A DNA stretch of 64,000 nt from Tetrapyrgos nigripes (lineage: Eukaryota > Basidiomycota > Agaricomycetes > Agaricales > Campanellaceae): positions 186,001-250,000 of the forward strand of contig JAACJM010000096.1 of the NCBI GenBank assembly GCA_013368315.1, given 5' to 3'. The notes under the pieces were generated by a model, which did not search any database, had not been told where the DNA came from, and saw only the letters and a list, made by a program, of their open reading frames with translations. Shown here one piece after another: positions 19,187-31,843 of the stretch. Numbering within the stretch: the stretch's first letter is position 1; every line of letters begins with the position of its first letter. A program made the translations under genes and the position numbers.

Positions 19187-21374
19187 CTAGCCTATCTTCT
19201 GCCTACTCAACCGGAATCTCTTCACCTCCTCACTCACTATAGCTTCTTTTTGTCTCTGTTGAGCTTCCTCTTGTGGCTTCCGCCCCTCCTCCTTTCCCAC
19301 AGCCTCCTCATCAACGTCGGAACGTTTCTGTTTCTTTGAACGTCTCGTTCTCTTTGACTTTCCAATGTGTATATAGCCAGTAGCAGGCGGAATCGTCATC
19401 CTCGTTGATCTCTCCGTCCTCTACCTCTTCCAGTTTTCGTTAGCCTTTATCCGAACCAGATGCACTGTTATCAGCAGGAGGCGCAGAGGCAGTAAAAAAG
19501 TCCCATTCGGTTTCTAGATGACGAGAAGGGCTTGGGCCGGGAACTGGAGGACGAAAAGGTCCCACCGCTGGTGTCAATTCCGCGTTTTGTTGCTCGGCGA
19601 GTAAGGCGAGAATTTGCACAATGCAGTGTTAACGGATGCTTGGTATCAGTCGGGACACCTCGATGCTGAAGGAACTCGAGTATACGGTATACCGTCTTTA
19701 GCTACCGAGCAGCAGACAGCGGCGCGAGCCCATCTTCATATGTAGGGGGCACCGCATACTCTCGCTTGGAGTTCCCCACAGACGTTAGAACAATACGTTC
19801 CTCGGGTGGAGATTGTCATCGTACATCCCCAGATATCTGTAGAAAGCAGACTTCTCTTTTAGAGATGTTTTCGAGTGAAGATATCAATAGACACTCACTG
19901 TCCATAGAACGGTATTCTAGCTGGGGTTCGGTCTTCAGAGAGCGGCAAAGATTGAGGATTTGAGGCCAGATTTTGTTGGCGACTACTTCGATAGCGGGTG
20001 TAGGAGTATACAAGTAAGGAGACGAATAATTCGGTGACTGTAGTGATGGACTGGGAAGAAATGAACCACCGGAAGGTATTTTGGCCTGCTCCAGTAGAAA
20101 GAACTTAAGCCCTTCTGCCATCGCTTGCACCGGTATCGCGGTTTTTGCGGGGGCCGCTTTCCTGAAACAAGGCTCAAGCAAATAAATCTTGCTAGCGCCG
20201 GCCATGGTTTCGACCACTCGAAGTACGCAGCCGTGAATAGAACCTGGTAGAGACTTGATTAAAGATGTACACTGCAACTTGCAGATATCTGACTCACCGT
20301 GTGAGATGCGATAATAAGCACTGGTAATGTTCGGTGAGCTCTTAACAATACTGGTAAACTGTGCTTTGGCGCAACATGACGTAAGATGGGAAGAAGTGTC
20401 GAAAAGTTTGTCTGCGAACGGACGCGGTAGATTGGCGAAAAAGGTTTCAAAGTCCACAGGACCTGGCTCGGACATGGTCAATGCATCCGATTGTCGTGAT
20501 GAGGCAGCTGATCCAATGGCCTCAGATTTGATGTATTCCAGGACGCCTGTTCTATTGCCACCTTTGCGCGACGTAGCCTTGCTTCAAGGGAAGACTTGTG
20601 GACGGGTGCTGCAAAATATAGACGGAACGAGGTCGCAGAGAGCTGCACTTTGAGTATGGCACCAAAATCTGCGTACGTTGAGGAACAATATGAACGTCAA
20701 GAGCATCAATACTCACTTTGATTCACCTTATTGCCATCAGCATTGAAGTAGAAGAACTTCATTCTCGATGGATGACTTCTGTGAGCGCTGAAGCGCTTTT
20801 CAATGGTCGACATCGGTGATTCTTTATCTCTGAAAAAGTCCAGCACTCCTCCCTCAATTGCCAACCTTGCCAGTTCATGTTTGGCATCAGCCTTGTCAGC
20901 CGTTCCTTCGCATTGGAAAACACGCGTAGTACCGTCGGGTATCATGACTGTAAGCTTGTAAGGCTTGTCTACAGAGCCATGTCAAGATACGAAATCAGGT
21001 AGAGAAGGACAAGACCACACACCTTCCGAAAAATCCCATCGTAAACCGTCTTTCACATCCTCTCCAAACGCTTCCCTACACGCTTCTTCAAGCCTCAACA
21101 GTTGATCAATTCCTCTCGCAACATTCCGTTTCGGTATCTCTGTAATATATGGGAGTTTGGCATCCTGGTTTAACCCGAAAGCTTGGTAGCTGATATCTCG
21201 GTGCTCTGCCTCTGCACTTTTCAGCAATAGGTCAACCGTGATGGTTCCAATTTGTTCCAAGTTTGCAGCAGCGATTTCATTGGCAGAAAGGACTGGTTCT
21301 TTGACCGGAGACTCTGGAAGATTAAGGTTCACAAGAGCACTCAGAGAAGGTGCCAGGGAGAACGAGAAGGACAT
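19187..21374 (-). CDS. Uncharacterised nuclear-type protein with a possible dsRBD-like segment
   Basis: I do not recognise the family. The start MSFSFSLAPSLSALV is at 21374. The first exon carries ISYQAFGLNQDAKLPYI and the second MIPDGTTRVFQCEG followed by ADKADAKHELARLAIEGG, a segment with the length and Ala/Lys pattern of a double-stranded-RNA-binding fold (inference). The third starts after 20640 and reads MSEPGPVDFETFFANLPRPF, and the next ends near LEYRSMD at about 19900. Downstream pieces are protein-like (PPTYEDGLAPLSAAR, a Pro-rich stretch, a Lys/Glu-rich tail with SKKQKRSD, a likely nuclear localisation signal). They are in conflicting frames with stops between them, so the 3' half is either mis-spliced in my reading or damaged. 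Exons to 19900 are firm; the end is a guess. Confidence 0.5.
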
Positions 21375-21609
21375 CCGTCAAGGCCACTTGACGGTTTGGT
21401 TGAAACAAGCATTGCGCCAAACTTGACGTGTCGCCGCTCTTTCATATGTAAACTATTCTAGATCTGTCAACTACTTATCACCAATGTAGGTATGTATCTA
21501 CCTGCCTAAACACCAAGAAGTACCCCAGTGGATCAACCAAAATCGGTAAGTAAAAAAATGCCAAAAAATTCCACCCAGGGTTCTACATCCTAGACTGTAG
21601 GCAAAGAAA

Positions 21610-21905
21610 CCAGTGCAACTACCACTTCTTCCGGAATTCACTTCCTCAGCTGGTGCTTATCCAGCGGAAGCCAGATCGATGCCATGTTTCGTGCAAGCTT
21701 CATATCATACGCCTCTGGGACATCGTAACGTTCTGCTTCTGTGCACTAGACGGGTTCCAAGTTCGCAGCTGGGTGCGTATAAGGAGAAAGATGTGGCCCT
21801 TGAGCTGAGATGGATGATTGGTTTTCACGAGAGCATCCAGAGATGAAAATGAAGACCACATTCGTCAAGGCCACCTTGGACTTGACGGTTCGAGTGAACT
21901 ACAGG
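21610..21905 (-). pseudogene. Decayed partial copy of exon 1 of the gene at 19187-21374
   Basis: On the minus strand this stretch reads AANLEP, a stop, then CTEAERYDVPEAYD, which lines up with AANLEQIGTITV ... SAEAEHRDISYQAF of the neighbour's first exon. The DNA around CGTCAAGGCCACCTTGGACTT (21862-21882) likewise matches the neighbour's 5' flank at about 21374-21395. It has no open frame and is a dead tandem duplicate. Confidence 0.55.
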
Positions 21906-22703
21906 TCATCGCGTCGCGTGGTAACACTCTCCATCGCATTATAAGGGGTTTCTTGCTGCAATCTACATCACACAAGTGCGTGTATATACCATCAAATCAT
22001 TGTTAAATGCTGACTGAGCGCCCACAGAGTGTGTACAGCCAATCGTGATCCAGGCCGACCGCATATGCTCGAGTACGTCGGCCAAGTTTCTATGCAATTA
22101 CAATGCACTGCTGAGATCAAGCTTCGAAAAAGTGACCTTCTCCTCGGGAAAACAAGCGGGATTCCCGACTGTCTTTTCCTTTCAGAAGACGGCGGTGTAT
22201 GACCGACGACCCTATCACACTTTTTGTCTTATTCTCAATGGATCCAAGGGGTTGTTTTGCTTGGAAGGTTAGGCAAACGCTAACCATCGGTCTGTACGTC
22301 AGGATTAGCGCATTTTCTCTCCTTTTGCCGTCTACCCTTTGCCATCCAGTGTCCTCTGGCCTTCCTTCATTCTTTTTGAACAGGCCGTCCTAGAGGTGCT
22401 TACAGGCCGACTTACCTCCACCAACACATCTTCTACTTGGAAGCACATCCATCTGATTCAGGAGTAATCCCGTCAATCTGTCGGATATCCGAGAATGGAA
22501 GCACGAGGCAAGCGAGACCGACGAAGGGGTCTATCCCCCATTTCATGGATGGGCAAGACGGGGGCTCTACGATGTGGGGTAATGCGTCGTTCCTATACAG
22601 GAGCCTCCAGTCTTCCTCGCCTATATAAGCTGAGGTGTTCTGCTGAACCAAAACCAGCTTCACCATCAGCTCCAGCCCCACCATCAGCCTACTGGTCTCC
22701 AAG
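21906..22703. other. Intergenic, upstream of the lectin gene
   Basis: No coding region is supported. The last ~80 bp carry a CT-rich run (CCAGCTTCACCATCAGCTCC) typical of a fungal 5' leader; a CTATATAAG box at 22620-22628 lies about 80 bp before the ATG and is a good TATA candidate. Confidence 0.5.
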
Positions 22704-24569
22704 ATGAAGAGCTTCACCGTCGTCCTCACCGCGTTCGCCATCGCCGCCAGCGCTCAGACCACTGTGTAAGTTATTACTTTTACCGAACTGCAGTACGACT
22801 GACGTCTGTTTTTTCAGCTTCAGTGGTACAGTCAGTTTGGGTAACTCACCTGGTACATTTCTATTCGAGCCTTTTCCCCAACTACGCTCTTTTCTGATTG
22901 AACGATATAGGTAACTGCATTAGGGCCGTCAGCAACACCGACAACGCTGCAGTCGTCCTCAGTAACAACTGTACCGGGCCTGACGCTCAGTGGGCGCTTA
23001 CGAACGGAAACATTAGGATTTACGGCAACAAATGTCTTGATGTGACCAACGGTAACGACGTGAATGGTCAAAAGCTGCAGATTTACACTTGCTTCCAGGG
23101 AAATACCAATCAGCTCTGGCAATACCAGGTAATTGTTGATAATCCTCCGTATTTCGACGTATGCTGACAAGGCTAACAGGACAATCATATCGCTTGGACT
23201 GGACATGGTAGATGTTTGGATAATACCGGTGGTAACCTGACCCCTGGCAACCCCGTACGTGCCTTTTCCCTGACTTGAGCGTGTACACCAGACTAATCTT
23301 TTCCCTTTCCCCCAGATTCAACTCTGGTCCTGCATTTCGTACAACACCAATCAGCGCTGGAGCTGGCAAAACACGACTATTCCTGCTGGCGCACCTGCTG
23401 CTCAGCCTGGATCTGCTCAACCTGCCGCTATTCCAGCTGCCCAGCCTGCTGCTGGTCGACCCGCCGCTCAACCTGCTGCTGCTGGCCCTGTGGCCACTGT
23501 AGTGGTCGTCATTCAACAAGGTGGTGGGGGTGCTGCTGCACCCGTGCCTATCCAGACCGTCAACCCTCAGGCTCCAACCACGGTTACTGTCACTGCTAGG
23601 GTTGGTACAGCTACGGTGACTCTCCCCGGTGGCCAAACCACCGTTTTTCCTACCACGACTACGCTTCTCCCCAATGCCACGACCACGACTGGAATCACTA
23701 CCACCACCGGAAATGCGACTATTACGACTGGAATCACTACCACCACCGGAAATGCGACTACTACGACTGGAATCACCACCACCACTAACAATGCCACTTG
23801 CGTACCTGCCACAACTGTTATCCCCGCCAGCACCACTGTCATTCCAGCGATCACCACCTCTCTTGTACCAGGCACCACTGTTATTCCAGCAGCCACCTCC
23901 ATTATTCCGGCGGTCACCTCTGTGGTTGGAGGAGCCACCTCCATTGTCGGAGCAGTCACTTCCGTTGTCCCAGCTGTTACCTCTATTATCCCAGCAGTTA
24001 CTTCTATCCTTGGTGCAGTTACCTCTGTCATTCCAGCGGTCACGTCTATTATTCCAGCGGTCACCAACATTGTCCCAGAAGTGACCTCTGTCATCCCAGC
24101 AGTCACCTCTGTCATCCCAGCAGTCACCTCTATCATCCCAGGCGTCACCAACGTCATCCCTGCAGTCACTAGCGTTGATGCCGGACTCACGATTACTATC
24201 GACCCTCCACTCACTTCCGTTATCCCTGCAGTCACAAACATTTTCCCTGAAGTCACTTCCGTTGTCGGCGCGGTCACAAGTATCATTCCTGCAGCTACCT
24301 CCGTCGTCCCAGCTGTTACTTCCATCGTCCCAGAAGTTACCTCTGTGATCCCAGCAGTCACTTCAGTTGTTCCTGCAGTAACTTCTGTTATCCCTGAAGT
24401 CACCTCTGTCCTCGGCGCTGTGACCTCTGTGGTTACCGGAGCTACCTCCGTTATTCCCGCCGTTACGTCTATCATCCCCGCCGTCACTTCGGTCGTTCCT
24501 GCTGGCACTACTGTCATCCCCGCAGTTACTTCTGTTGTTCCTGCGGTTACGACCACCATCTGTGCTTAG
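22704..24569 (+). CDS. Secreted ricin-B-type (beta-trefoil) lectin with a Thr/Val heptapeptide-repeat tail
   Basis: Exons 22704-22765, 22818-22850, 22911-23128, 23180-23254 and 23316-24569. A signal peptide (MKSFTVVLTAFAIAASAQ) is followed by one beta-trefoil of about 130 residues with QxW motifs at AQWAL, NQLWQ and NQRWSW and Cys pairs NNC, KC and YTC, the sugar-binding fold of ricin-B lectins. This is only the carbohydrate-binding domain; no enzymatic toxin domain is seen. Next comes an Ala/Pro/Gln linker, then three ITTTTGNA-type repeats (about 23690-23800), then about 30 copies of a seven-residue unit of the form TSVIPAV up to the end (TTTICA). The tail is Thr-rich and likely O-mannosylated, so it could work as a wall-spanning stalk. 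No GPI signal is visible. A TATA candidate lies upstream. Confidence 0.88.
23690..24555 (+). repeat. 21-bp coding tandem repeat array in the lectin tail
   Basis: Units of 21 bp of the type ACCTCTGTCATCCCAGCAGTC run from about 23880 to 24555, preceded by three 39-bp units at about 23690-23800. The period is a multiple of three, so copy-number change keeps the frame. The long open frame on the opposite strand is a mirror of this array. Confidence 0.85.
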
Positions 24570-25933
24570 ATATTTTCACTGCGAGAGGTTTAGATTTGCT
24601 CTCGGACATTAGGCTGTGTTGTACATCATGTTTTCTTCTTTCCGTGTATGTTTTTGTTGTACATGTACTATCTACTTTGATGACTTGCATGTCTGTATGT
24701 ACTTTATGCTCAACTGTACTTTACAATAACATTGAGCAATCCAGTTGTGGATTCGCTTTGACATCCTTCTACCAAATGGAGCTTCACACAAGCTTACTGC
24801 TTCATCGAGTCGTATTTCTCCCTTGACTTCTGCAGCAACCTGAACGTGAAGACTTCTGTGGTCTCTGTGATTTTGCAATGATTTTGTGTTCATGAGTTGC
24901 AGTATCTCGTGGAGGCCAGTCAACTAAGTAACTTGTCGATCATTGTCATCAACAAGTCTACTTTCTACGTCCTGGCCTAGGGAATCTCTTCCTGGTCTTA
25001 GATACAGCGCTCCATTCTCATTTCAATGCTCAGTACTCGCCTTTGGAGAGTAATGTAAGGTATCCGAGGAAACCTTCCTTTTTTATTAATATAAGTGCGT
25101 CGCGATTTCTTCGAGATGCTTATTACTTATGCCGTTCTGTTCTAGCCTTACGGTAGTACACCGACTACTTCAGACAAGTGACCGTCCCAGAACAGCCCGT
25201 CTGCTGCATTCTCCCGGAAGGCTCTCACTCAGATCATTGACGAAGCGCGCGGCCGGTAACCGGTTAAGTAGTATGATGTGAGGCCTGGTCAAAAGCCTCA
25301 AATCCCAGCAAACGTGATGAACGAGGGTGATAGGATACCTAGGGTGCGTTGCTTCCAGTTCTTTTGCGCGTATGTCAGTAACTGATTGTGGTGTTAACAT
25401 TATTTAGGTATCATTACTTAGTACCCCAGAGGTATTCATCGCAATGGACTTGGATCTCGCGGAGGCCATGATTCATGACGACGTTGCACTGTAGGTTTTG
25501 CCTTCAGCACTCTTCCCATTGGTTTATATGCTGAAGTGTACGGTACAGCAGCCTTCAATGTATCCTATCCGCTTTTTGGACCAATGCACATCGGTTTTCT
25601 GGACGGGACGCCGCTCTTGAATGAGGCACCTACCCTGAAATTCTCGAAAATCTTAGAGCACCAAAGCACGGTATCTACTATTTACGTGATTCTAAGGCTA
25701 GCCCGCCTCATCGGCGTGGTTGGAGACGCGTTCTTCAAGCGCGGCATACTGATGCGTTGTTTTTCAGATTGATTTGACTCATCGCAATTATCATCCGCAT
25801 GAACAATTTCTCCATAATTTCTGCGATAGGTGACAACCATCTCTGCTTGCTCAGCAGCCTCAGGGGCCCAGCGGTATGTGGCGGCCGTCTCTGCTTGCTC
25901 GAGCCTCAAAGACCTTGTAGAATATAAAACGGT
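24570..25933. other. Intergenic between lectin and Plavaka transposase
   Basis: No gene is supported. The left part is the lectin 3' flank. The right part should hold the 3' terminus of the Plavaka element, but I could not identify a terminal inverted repeat. Confidence 0.45.
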
Positions 25934-28510
25934 CTACCAACGGTTACGGGTCAGCTTCTGTTGAAGAGGACACTGCATGTCGGTAAGGGTCCGCTTGGCA
26001 CCAGGGAAGTCATAGCGCACACCTAAACGTGCTGATGAGGAGATTGTGGAGGACGTCATGTCGGAGTCGGATGAGAAGCACCACTTGATATAGGAAGCGT
26101 GGTACATGACTTTTTCCCGGCGCTCCAGCCAACACGTCATCTGCGCATACTCGTCCTTGTGATTAGAAGCTCGGTAGGCATCCTTGGCGAAGTCGATATG
26201 AAGTCTTTCGGTAGTCTCGGTGTTATAATTGTCTGTCGTACCGTAGAAGCTGATGGCAAGAGAGTAGTGACTAAGGAAATGTAACTTCGGGAGGTTGAAA
26301 TGCTCCCGGACACCAAGGTCCACAAATATGCTTTTGTTGGCATGAAATTGAGAAAGAGCCTCATCGAGAGAAGCTAGGGTCTCGGAAGTGTGGATGGGGT
26401 AGGTAGCCATGTACAAAAAGTCGAGAAGGGCGCGTGTTGCTGCTGTCAAAGTACGAGACTGATGGGCAGATAAAGAAGGGACATCGGTGACTAGTCCAAG
26501 GAGGAAGGAGCACATTTGCTTATGCTCGGCACCACTAACCCGGGAAAGGCTTGTGATTCCCTTGTGAAAAATCCGGATGGCATGACTAGCTGGTAAACGT
26601 CGCACACGGGCATCAATCTCGTCAGCACCAACAATGTCAGAAATCCACCCAATGAGGTGCTTCATGACACCTTGATACAGCTGATGCAGAATGTCGGGTG
26701 TGATGGAACGAAAGATGTCGCAATAGGGGAGGTCTTCCCAGAAAGGATGTTGGACAGGTTTGATGTTGGCATGTAGACAAGTTTGCGCCCATAAGGAAGT
26801 CCCGATCCGCTCTGCAGCGTCGAGCGCAGCATCCATGTCCCGAGGGTTATGAGAGGGCGGATAGTTCCCAAGTTCATCCTTTGGTGCTTCGCAGCATGGA
26901 CAGTCTCCGTAGTAACCGGTGGTAACCAGCATTTGCTCTGGGTAATCACCAATGTACGCTGCCAGAATAGGATGGCAACGACGTTTAACGCCGTCTCCAC
27001 TCTGCATCACAACCCCATCCAGACCTGCGTCCTTCAGCGGAGCCAGCAAATGCTTCATACACGCATGGAAAAGATTGGTGGTAATCCGGCGGCGTGCGGC
27101 CTTGTTGGTAACGTGCTCGAGTCTAGATGTTGGAAGATAGGCAAGTAATACCTGCCCTTGCTGTGATGGCTTCCGGCGTATCTCCTTCGGCAGGTTTCCA
27201 ATGGTTAGGTAGACAGGATAGGCTGATTTATTGCGGAAGAGAGTGATCTGCGTTTTGTCGCTGGAGATGATGATGGGGATAATGGTTGCGCCAGGGGTAT
27301 CCTTTTCGACTGCTTTCTAAACGTAAAGTTGGGGTAATCAACATCAATTGAAACCCTGAAAAAAGATACCTCACATACCTGCGTGCTCCACCACCATTTA
27401 CCAGTGTGGAAGTCGTGGTACAAAGCCATTGTCTTGTCAGCGTCCGCGTAATGACGCTCAGGTGCAAAGCACATGTATCTGCTATGCTCGGCGTTTCCAT
27501 ACAGCGCCCGGATACACTCAAGGATATTGCGCTTGTACAAGTCAAAGGCTTGACCTGCAATAACGACTTCCTCTCGTGTAAACTGTGGTCGACGAGCTGG
27601 CAACTCATGGTCAATGATCTCGTTCAGCTCAGCGCTATTACGATATGAAAGACCAAGAGCTTCCTGAACCTAGATGTAGAATTGATTAAAAACAAATTAG
27701 AAAAGAATGATCACAAAAAAGTAGTAGTCTACGTACCCCCTTAATGGCCAGCAGATCATCAAACACCGTTGATCCTGTACCTCGCAACTTTGCCCAACGG
27801 CCAATTTCCCAGTCCATCCGAGATGCGAAAGGAGCATACTTGTTTGAGTTGCTACCTTCCAATGTTGACTGGTATTGACGAAAGCCGTTTGACGAGTTGT
27901 GAAACGAGTAGGGAGTGGAGTCGGGTAAAGGTGCACCAGCCTGACCTCCAAATCTTTCAACATAAATATCATCACGATGGGCAGGGACATTCCGAAGAGG
28001 AGTGTTGGGAGATCGACGAGGAGGAGTGGGGGTGTCATCAGTGTTGTCCATGTCCAAATTACCGTCGGGTTGATGTGTAGATTGTTGCTGCTCAGGCTCC
28101 CATGTAGTTTCGAGTTCGACATCTCCACCTTCCGGATCCTCCTCCTCCTCTCCCTCATCAGAATGAGGATGCCACACTTCACTATCCCCTTCAAAACCTG
28201 GAAAGTCCTCGCCTGTATAATCCCGCCCAAAAAAGTCACCCCTGAATGGTTGTGGGTCTGGTTCCGGGTCCGAAACATAACTGGCTGACTCTTGTACTTG
28301 TGCAGCATGTTTGCGTTTACGCATTCGACGTTTCAAGTATGGCTGACGAGGCCGACGAGGTAGAGAGGGAGCAGGCCGAAGAGAATCTGCCTCAGCATGA
28401 GCTGCACGGATACATGATTCTTCATTTGTCCGGGTCCAGTGTTGTGTGAGATCACTTTGGCGTGTCCAGCCTTTACTGCACCCAGCACAAGTATGGAGGG
28501 AGACAGACAT
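25934..28510 (-). CDS. Plavaka-type (EnSpm/CACTA-related) transposase, apparently intact
   Basis: Three exons on the minus strand: 28510-27737, 27669-27379 and 27316-25934, all joining in frame with no stop, roughly 815 residues. The N-terminus has a C2H2-like finger (CAGCSKGWTRQSDL with a later H and C), then an acidic/Pro-rich linker. The core has the segments usual in mushroom Plavaka transposases: PARRPQFTREEVVI, RYMCFAPERHY, WWWSTQ, IIPIIISSDKTQIT, LFRNKSAYPVY, YGDCPCCEAPKDELG, PDILHQLYQGVMKHL, FLYMATYPIHTSE and YNTETTERLHIDFAKDAYRAS. It should cut and paste DNA. It stands divergently to the DUF6532-like gene with 164 bp between the start codons. No terminal inverted repeats were found, so the element boundaries are open. 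Confidence 0.85.
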
Positions 28511-28674
28511 GGTCGTAGATAGTATGGTGAGGTAAAGGGTCGCAAATTTGTGAGAGCATCGGGCGATGTTGAAACAGGACCCTGAGGCCCATATGGACCA
28601 TGATTAGACTAGTCGGAAAAATAGGAAATCAAGTCGGATACTCACACTGCATCTTTTTGTCTCTCTCCACCACC

Positions 28675-31465
28675 ATGGGTCGACATGGCAAGGTCTCCAG
28701 CGTCGACAAACTTGAAAAATCCCCTTCCCCTGAGCCGGAACCCGCAGCTGATCGCAACTCCAAAACCAAAGCGAGTGCTGCATGGGCGTCCTTGAAAAAA
28801 GGCAAGCGGACAACTCCAAAGACAAGCTCCAAGTCTACCCCAATGCCGACGTCCAGCCAGAAGCGCAAGAGCAACGTTGTAGAGTCATCTGAAAGGAATG
28901 GTGAGTCCGAGTAGTCTTTCCATAGGTCAAATAATTCACTCTCCCTATAGGTAATGGAAACGGACCCATGACACAGAAACCCGCTACGCAACCAGTAGCA
29001 AAACGAAGGAAAAACAACCCAGAGTCCTCATCCATTGTTGAAAGTTCCTTGGAAGACCTGCCCAAAGGTCCAGCAAAAAGACTGAATCCAGCTACGAAGT
29101 GACCTTCAAACTCCAAGGGATCTGCGCAAAAGGCCCCGAAACCAACTAAGAGTGCGTATTTCCAATATTGATGACAGTGATGTGTGACGAGCTATGAACA
29201 GAGGGACGAGCAGCTGTCATTGACAGTGATTCTGAAAACGAAGGTATTAAAACTCACCTTTGCAAGACCAAAGCTAATAACTCCTTGCAGAAACATCTCC
29301 TCACACCATTCTCTCCAAAAATATCCCAAAGACCGTCGCAAAAGAAATGCAAGAAGCGGATTTTGAGAATAGCGACATCGAATTTGAAGACACTGACGCA
29401 GCTAGCGCTGTTGAAGAGGACCCGAACGAGGACAGGGACGCATCTACCCACTTGAACGAAGAGGTATCAGACTCATTACACCTTTAAAAACAATGATACT
29501 CACTATACATATACTTCTCTAGGCTCCTGTCTGGACATCGAAGACATCGACGTCAACGTTGCGGAAAACCAACGGTCAGTTTCGTCATTGATTACATAAC
29601 GTTGCTGACCTGCCTTTCAGCTCGCGATCGTGCAAACGCAAATGCCAACGCCAGTGATGTGTCCCAGCAATCATCTGGCTCGCTCCTGGATTTCGACAAC
29701 TCGTCTGAACTGCGTATGCAGTCCGACAATGACTTGACATCAATTCCAGATAATTTGGATGACGACGATGATGAGACCAAAGACGGCAGTACTTCTGATG
29801 AAGAGCTCGGCTCAGACGAAGATGTTGAAATGGAAGTGAATGAGGTGAGCTATTCTTTTTAATTATTTCAGTTCGTCGAGTTTACTCATGTCTTTTACTA
29901 CACTAAGGGCGCAAAGAAGTCTACCAAGCTTACGTCCAAGAAAGCACAGAAGCTAGCAGAGGAGGTAAGCACTGTAGTTTTTCTGACATACTCTTATGTC
30001 TATACTGATGCTGAATGCAGCTTCCACTTGTATCTAGCAAGAACTTGGCTACCTCTCGTGCCAAAGCCCTCAAGACTCCAGCCAATGCTATTGCAGATGA
30101 CATCAGTGACTCGGAAGACTCAGACACCTCCAAAACTGAAATCGTTTACCTTCCACGCACGGAAATTGTTTTGCAAGATCATACCGACTCTACCCGTTCC
30201 TTCAAGCTTGATCTAAAGGGCCAGAACACGGATATCAAAGCCGTGATTGACCTCGCCAGACAGCTTGGTGCCGTTATGCTCATTTGGGATGCGGAAATTT
30301 GCGGCTTTGGTAAAGGCATGAAGAAGGTGGCTCTCTCCTCTCTCATCAAGGCCGCGGATCAGCTGGGGTACAACGGCGAAGGTGATATTGCTCATCGTCT
30401 GGAGGAAGGCAACTTCGCTCGATACATTGGACCTCTGATAAAATATGTGAGTATCCTTATAGGTTTAGCTCACTAACTAACATGCAGCTTCAGGTATCTC
30501 AGCGTATTTCACTCGAGCGAAAGACGTTGAAGGCTGCACACGTTCCAACCATTCTGGCTGCCCTCAAACTCGACAATTCCGACACTGGCAGGAAAAAGGC
30601 TGGGGAGCTTGTAGACGAAGGTGATCATATCTATCCGGAGACATTTGTACGTGGTCCAAACCTGTTTCACAAGTACTACTTACGATCATTCTATATTCTT
30701 ACAGCCCAACTCTGGCGAGTACAACTACTTGGAGCCATTTGCAGCGGACGTCATTGCCAAGTACATCAGTGGAGCACTTTTTGGTAACACTAAGTATGCT
30801 AGGTTGGTTCACGAACACCGGAGCACTCTTTTCGTTTCTTCCATTAAGGAGAGACCTTTGGAGCTGGAGCTGCCAAAGGCGATGGTTGCTATGGCTGGCT
30901 GTGTAGTGAGTGTATTTTTTCCCCTCGCATGCTTCTACGTACTAACTAGTCTGTAAAGATACACGCTGTGCTCCGGGATCATCAACGCTCAACTGATGAC
31001 AAATTTCCACCTACCGGTCTTGAGGACGAATGGAAGGGGCACGTAGAATTGCTGAAGAAGACTGAGCACCAGAACAAGTGGCGGTACCACAAGATAATGC
31101 ATGGGCTATATCTCAAGGCTTCGTACGTCTTCATTTTCGGGTTCTTGGCAGGTACTAACGCTCTTCACAGTCATTCTCAGGCACCGGCAACCCATGGTCT
31201 AACTAGCGAGCAGATTATCAAACGGATTGATTGGGATGCGTTTACACAGCCATTGGACGACGATCCCACACGACCAAAGCCGACTCTTGCTACAGACCAG
31301 CTTACCCCCTCCTCTGCGGCTGCGGCTGCCTCCACTGCTGCTACACAGCCACAACCCATTCCCGTCGCCGCTGGCTCCACCGACAAAACAGGTCCTAGTA
31401 ATTCCAAGGATAATGGTGCCGGTAATGATGATACTCAGATTAGGGATGCTGCTAGAGCTGCTTAG
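28675..31465 (+). CDS. DUF6532-like protein with acidic disordered N-terminus, one in-frame stop
   Basis: The start MGRHGKVSSVDKLEK is at 28675. At least ten exons follow. The N-terminal third is Ser/Lys/Glu/Asp-rich and disordered (SQKRKSN, DDDDDETKDGS). The C-terminal domain reads FKLDLKGQNTDIKAVIDL, RRKxG-like turns, NYLEPFAADVIAKYI, AMVAMAGCV, IHAVLRDH and KWRYHKIMHGLYLKAS, which fits DUF6532, a family of unknown function expanded in Agaricomycetes. The tail is Ala/Thr/Pro-rich. An in-frame TGA at 29100-29102 splits the N-terminal region after PATK. It would be one C-to-T change from CGA, and all exons after it are clean, so the gene may be silent, mis-read or newly broken. It is head-to-head with the Plavaka transposase. 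Confidence 0.7.
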
Positions 31466-31843
31466 ATTATTTACTTGTATAATTGTATCTAGAATATCAT
31501 AAACAATCCCCACTCTTTTTTACCTGAAGCATGCATTCTGAGCTACCCTAAGGATCCCAGTCTTCATGAGCGTGAGTAAATGTGTCTATTTCTTTGAAAG
31601 ATATCTGTAAGATGTTGATACTTTTTGCATAATGTTCGATGTCTTGGAAAGGGGACCGGGGTATTCTAGCGAATTATTGATAGCCATGATAATGTGGTCA
31701 ACGCCGATAGTTATCGCACATTATCAAAAATTTCTTGTAATATCTCATACATTCTAGGGGTACCGGTTTCCTGATGAAAATGCTTCTATTTCCAGCACAC
31801 CGATATCGTCTCTCCTACTAGCTCAAGCTTTCATCAACTAACA
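31466..31843. other. Intergenic, upstream of the first AAD gene
   Basis: AT-rich, no coding signal; includes the promoter of the gene at 31844. Confidence 0.5.

Noticed and set aside
22704..23400. Ricin-like toxin gene
   Set aside because: Only the sugar-binding beta-trefoil is present; there is no N-glycosidase domain. It is annotated as a lectin.
23567..24559. 330-codon open frame on the minus strand
   Set aside because: It is the mirror of the 21-bp repeat array of the lectin tail; a stop-free repeat on one strand is stop-free on the other.
25487..25500. GCACTGTAG as a CACTA-type terminal repeat of the Plavaka element
   Set aside because: No inverted counterpart was found upstream of 28.6 kb or downstream of 31.5 kb.
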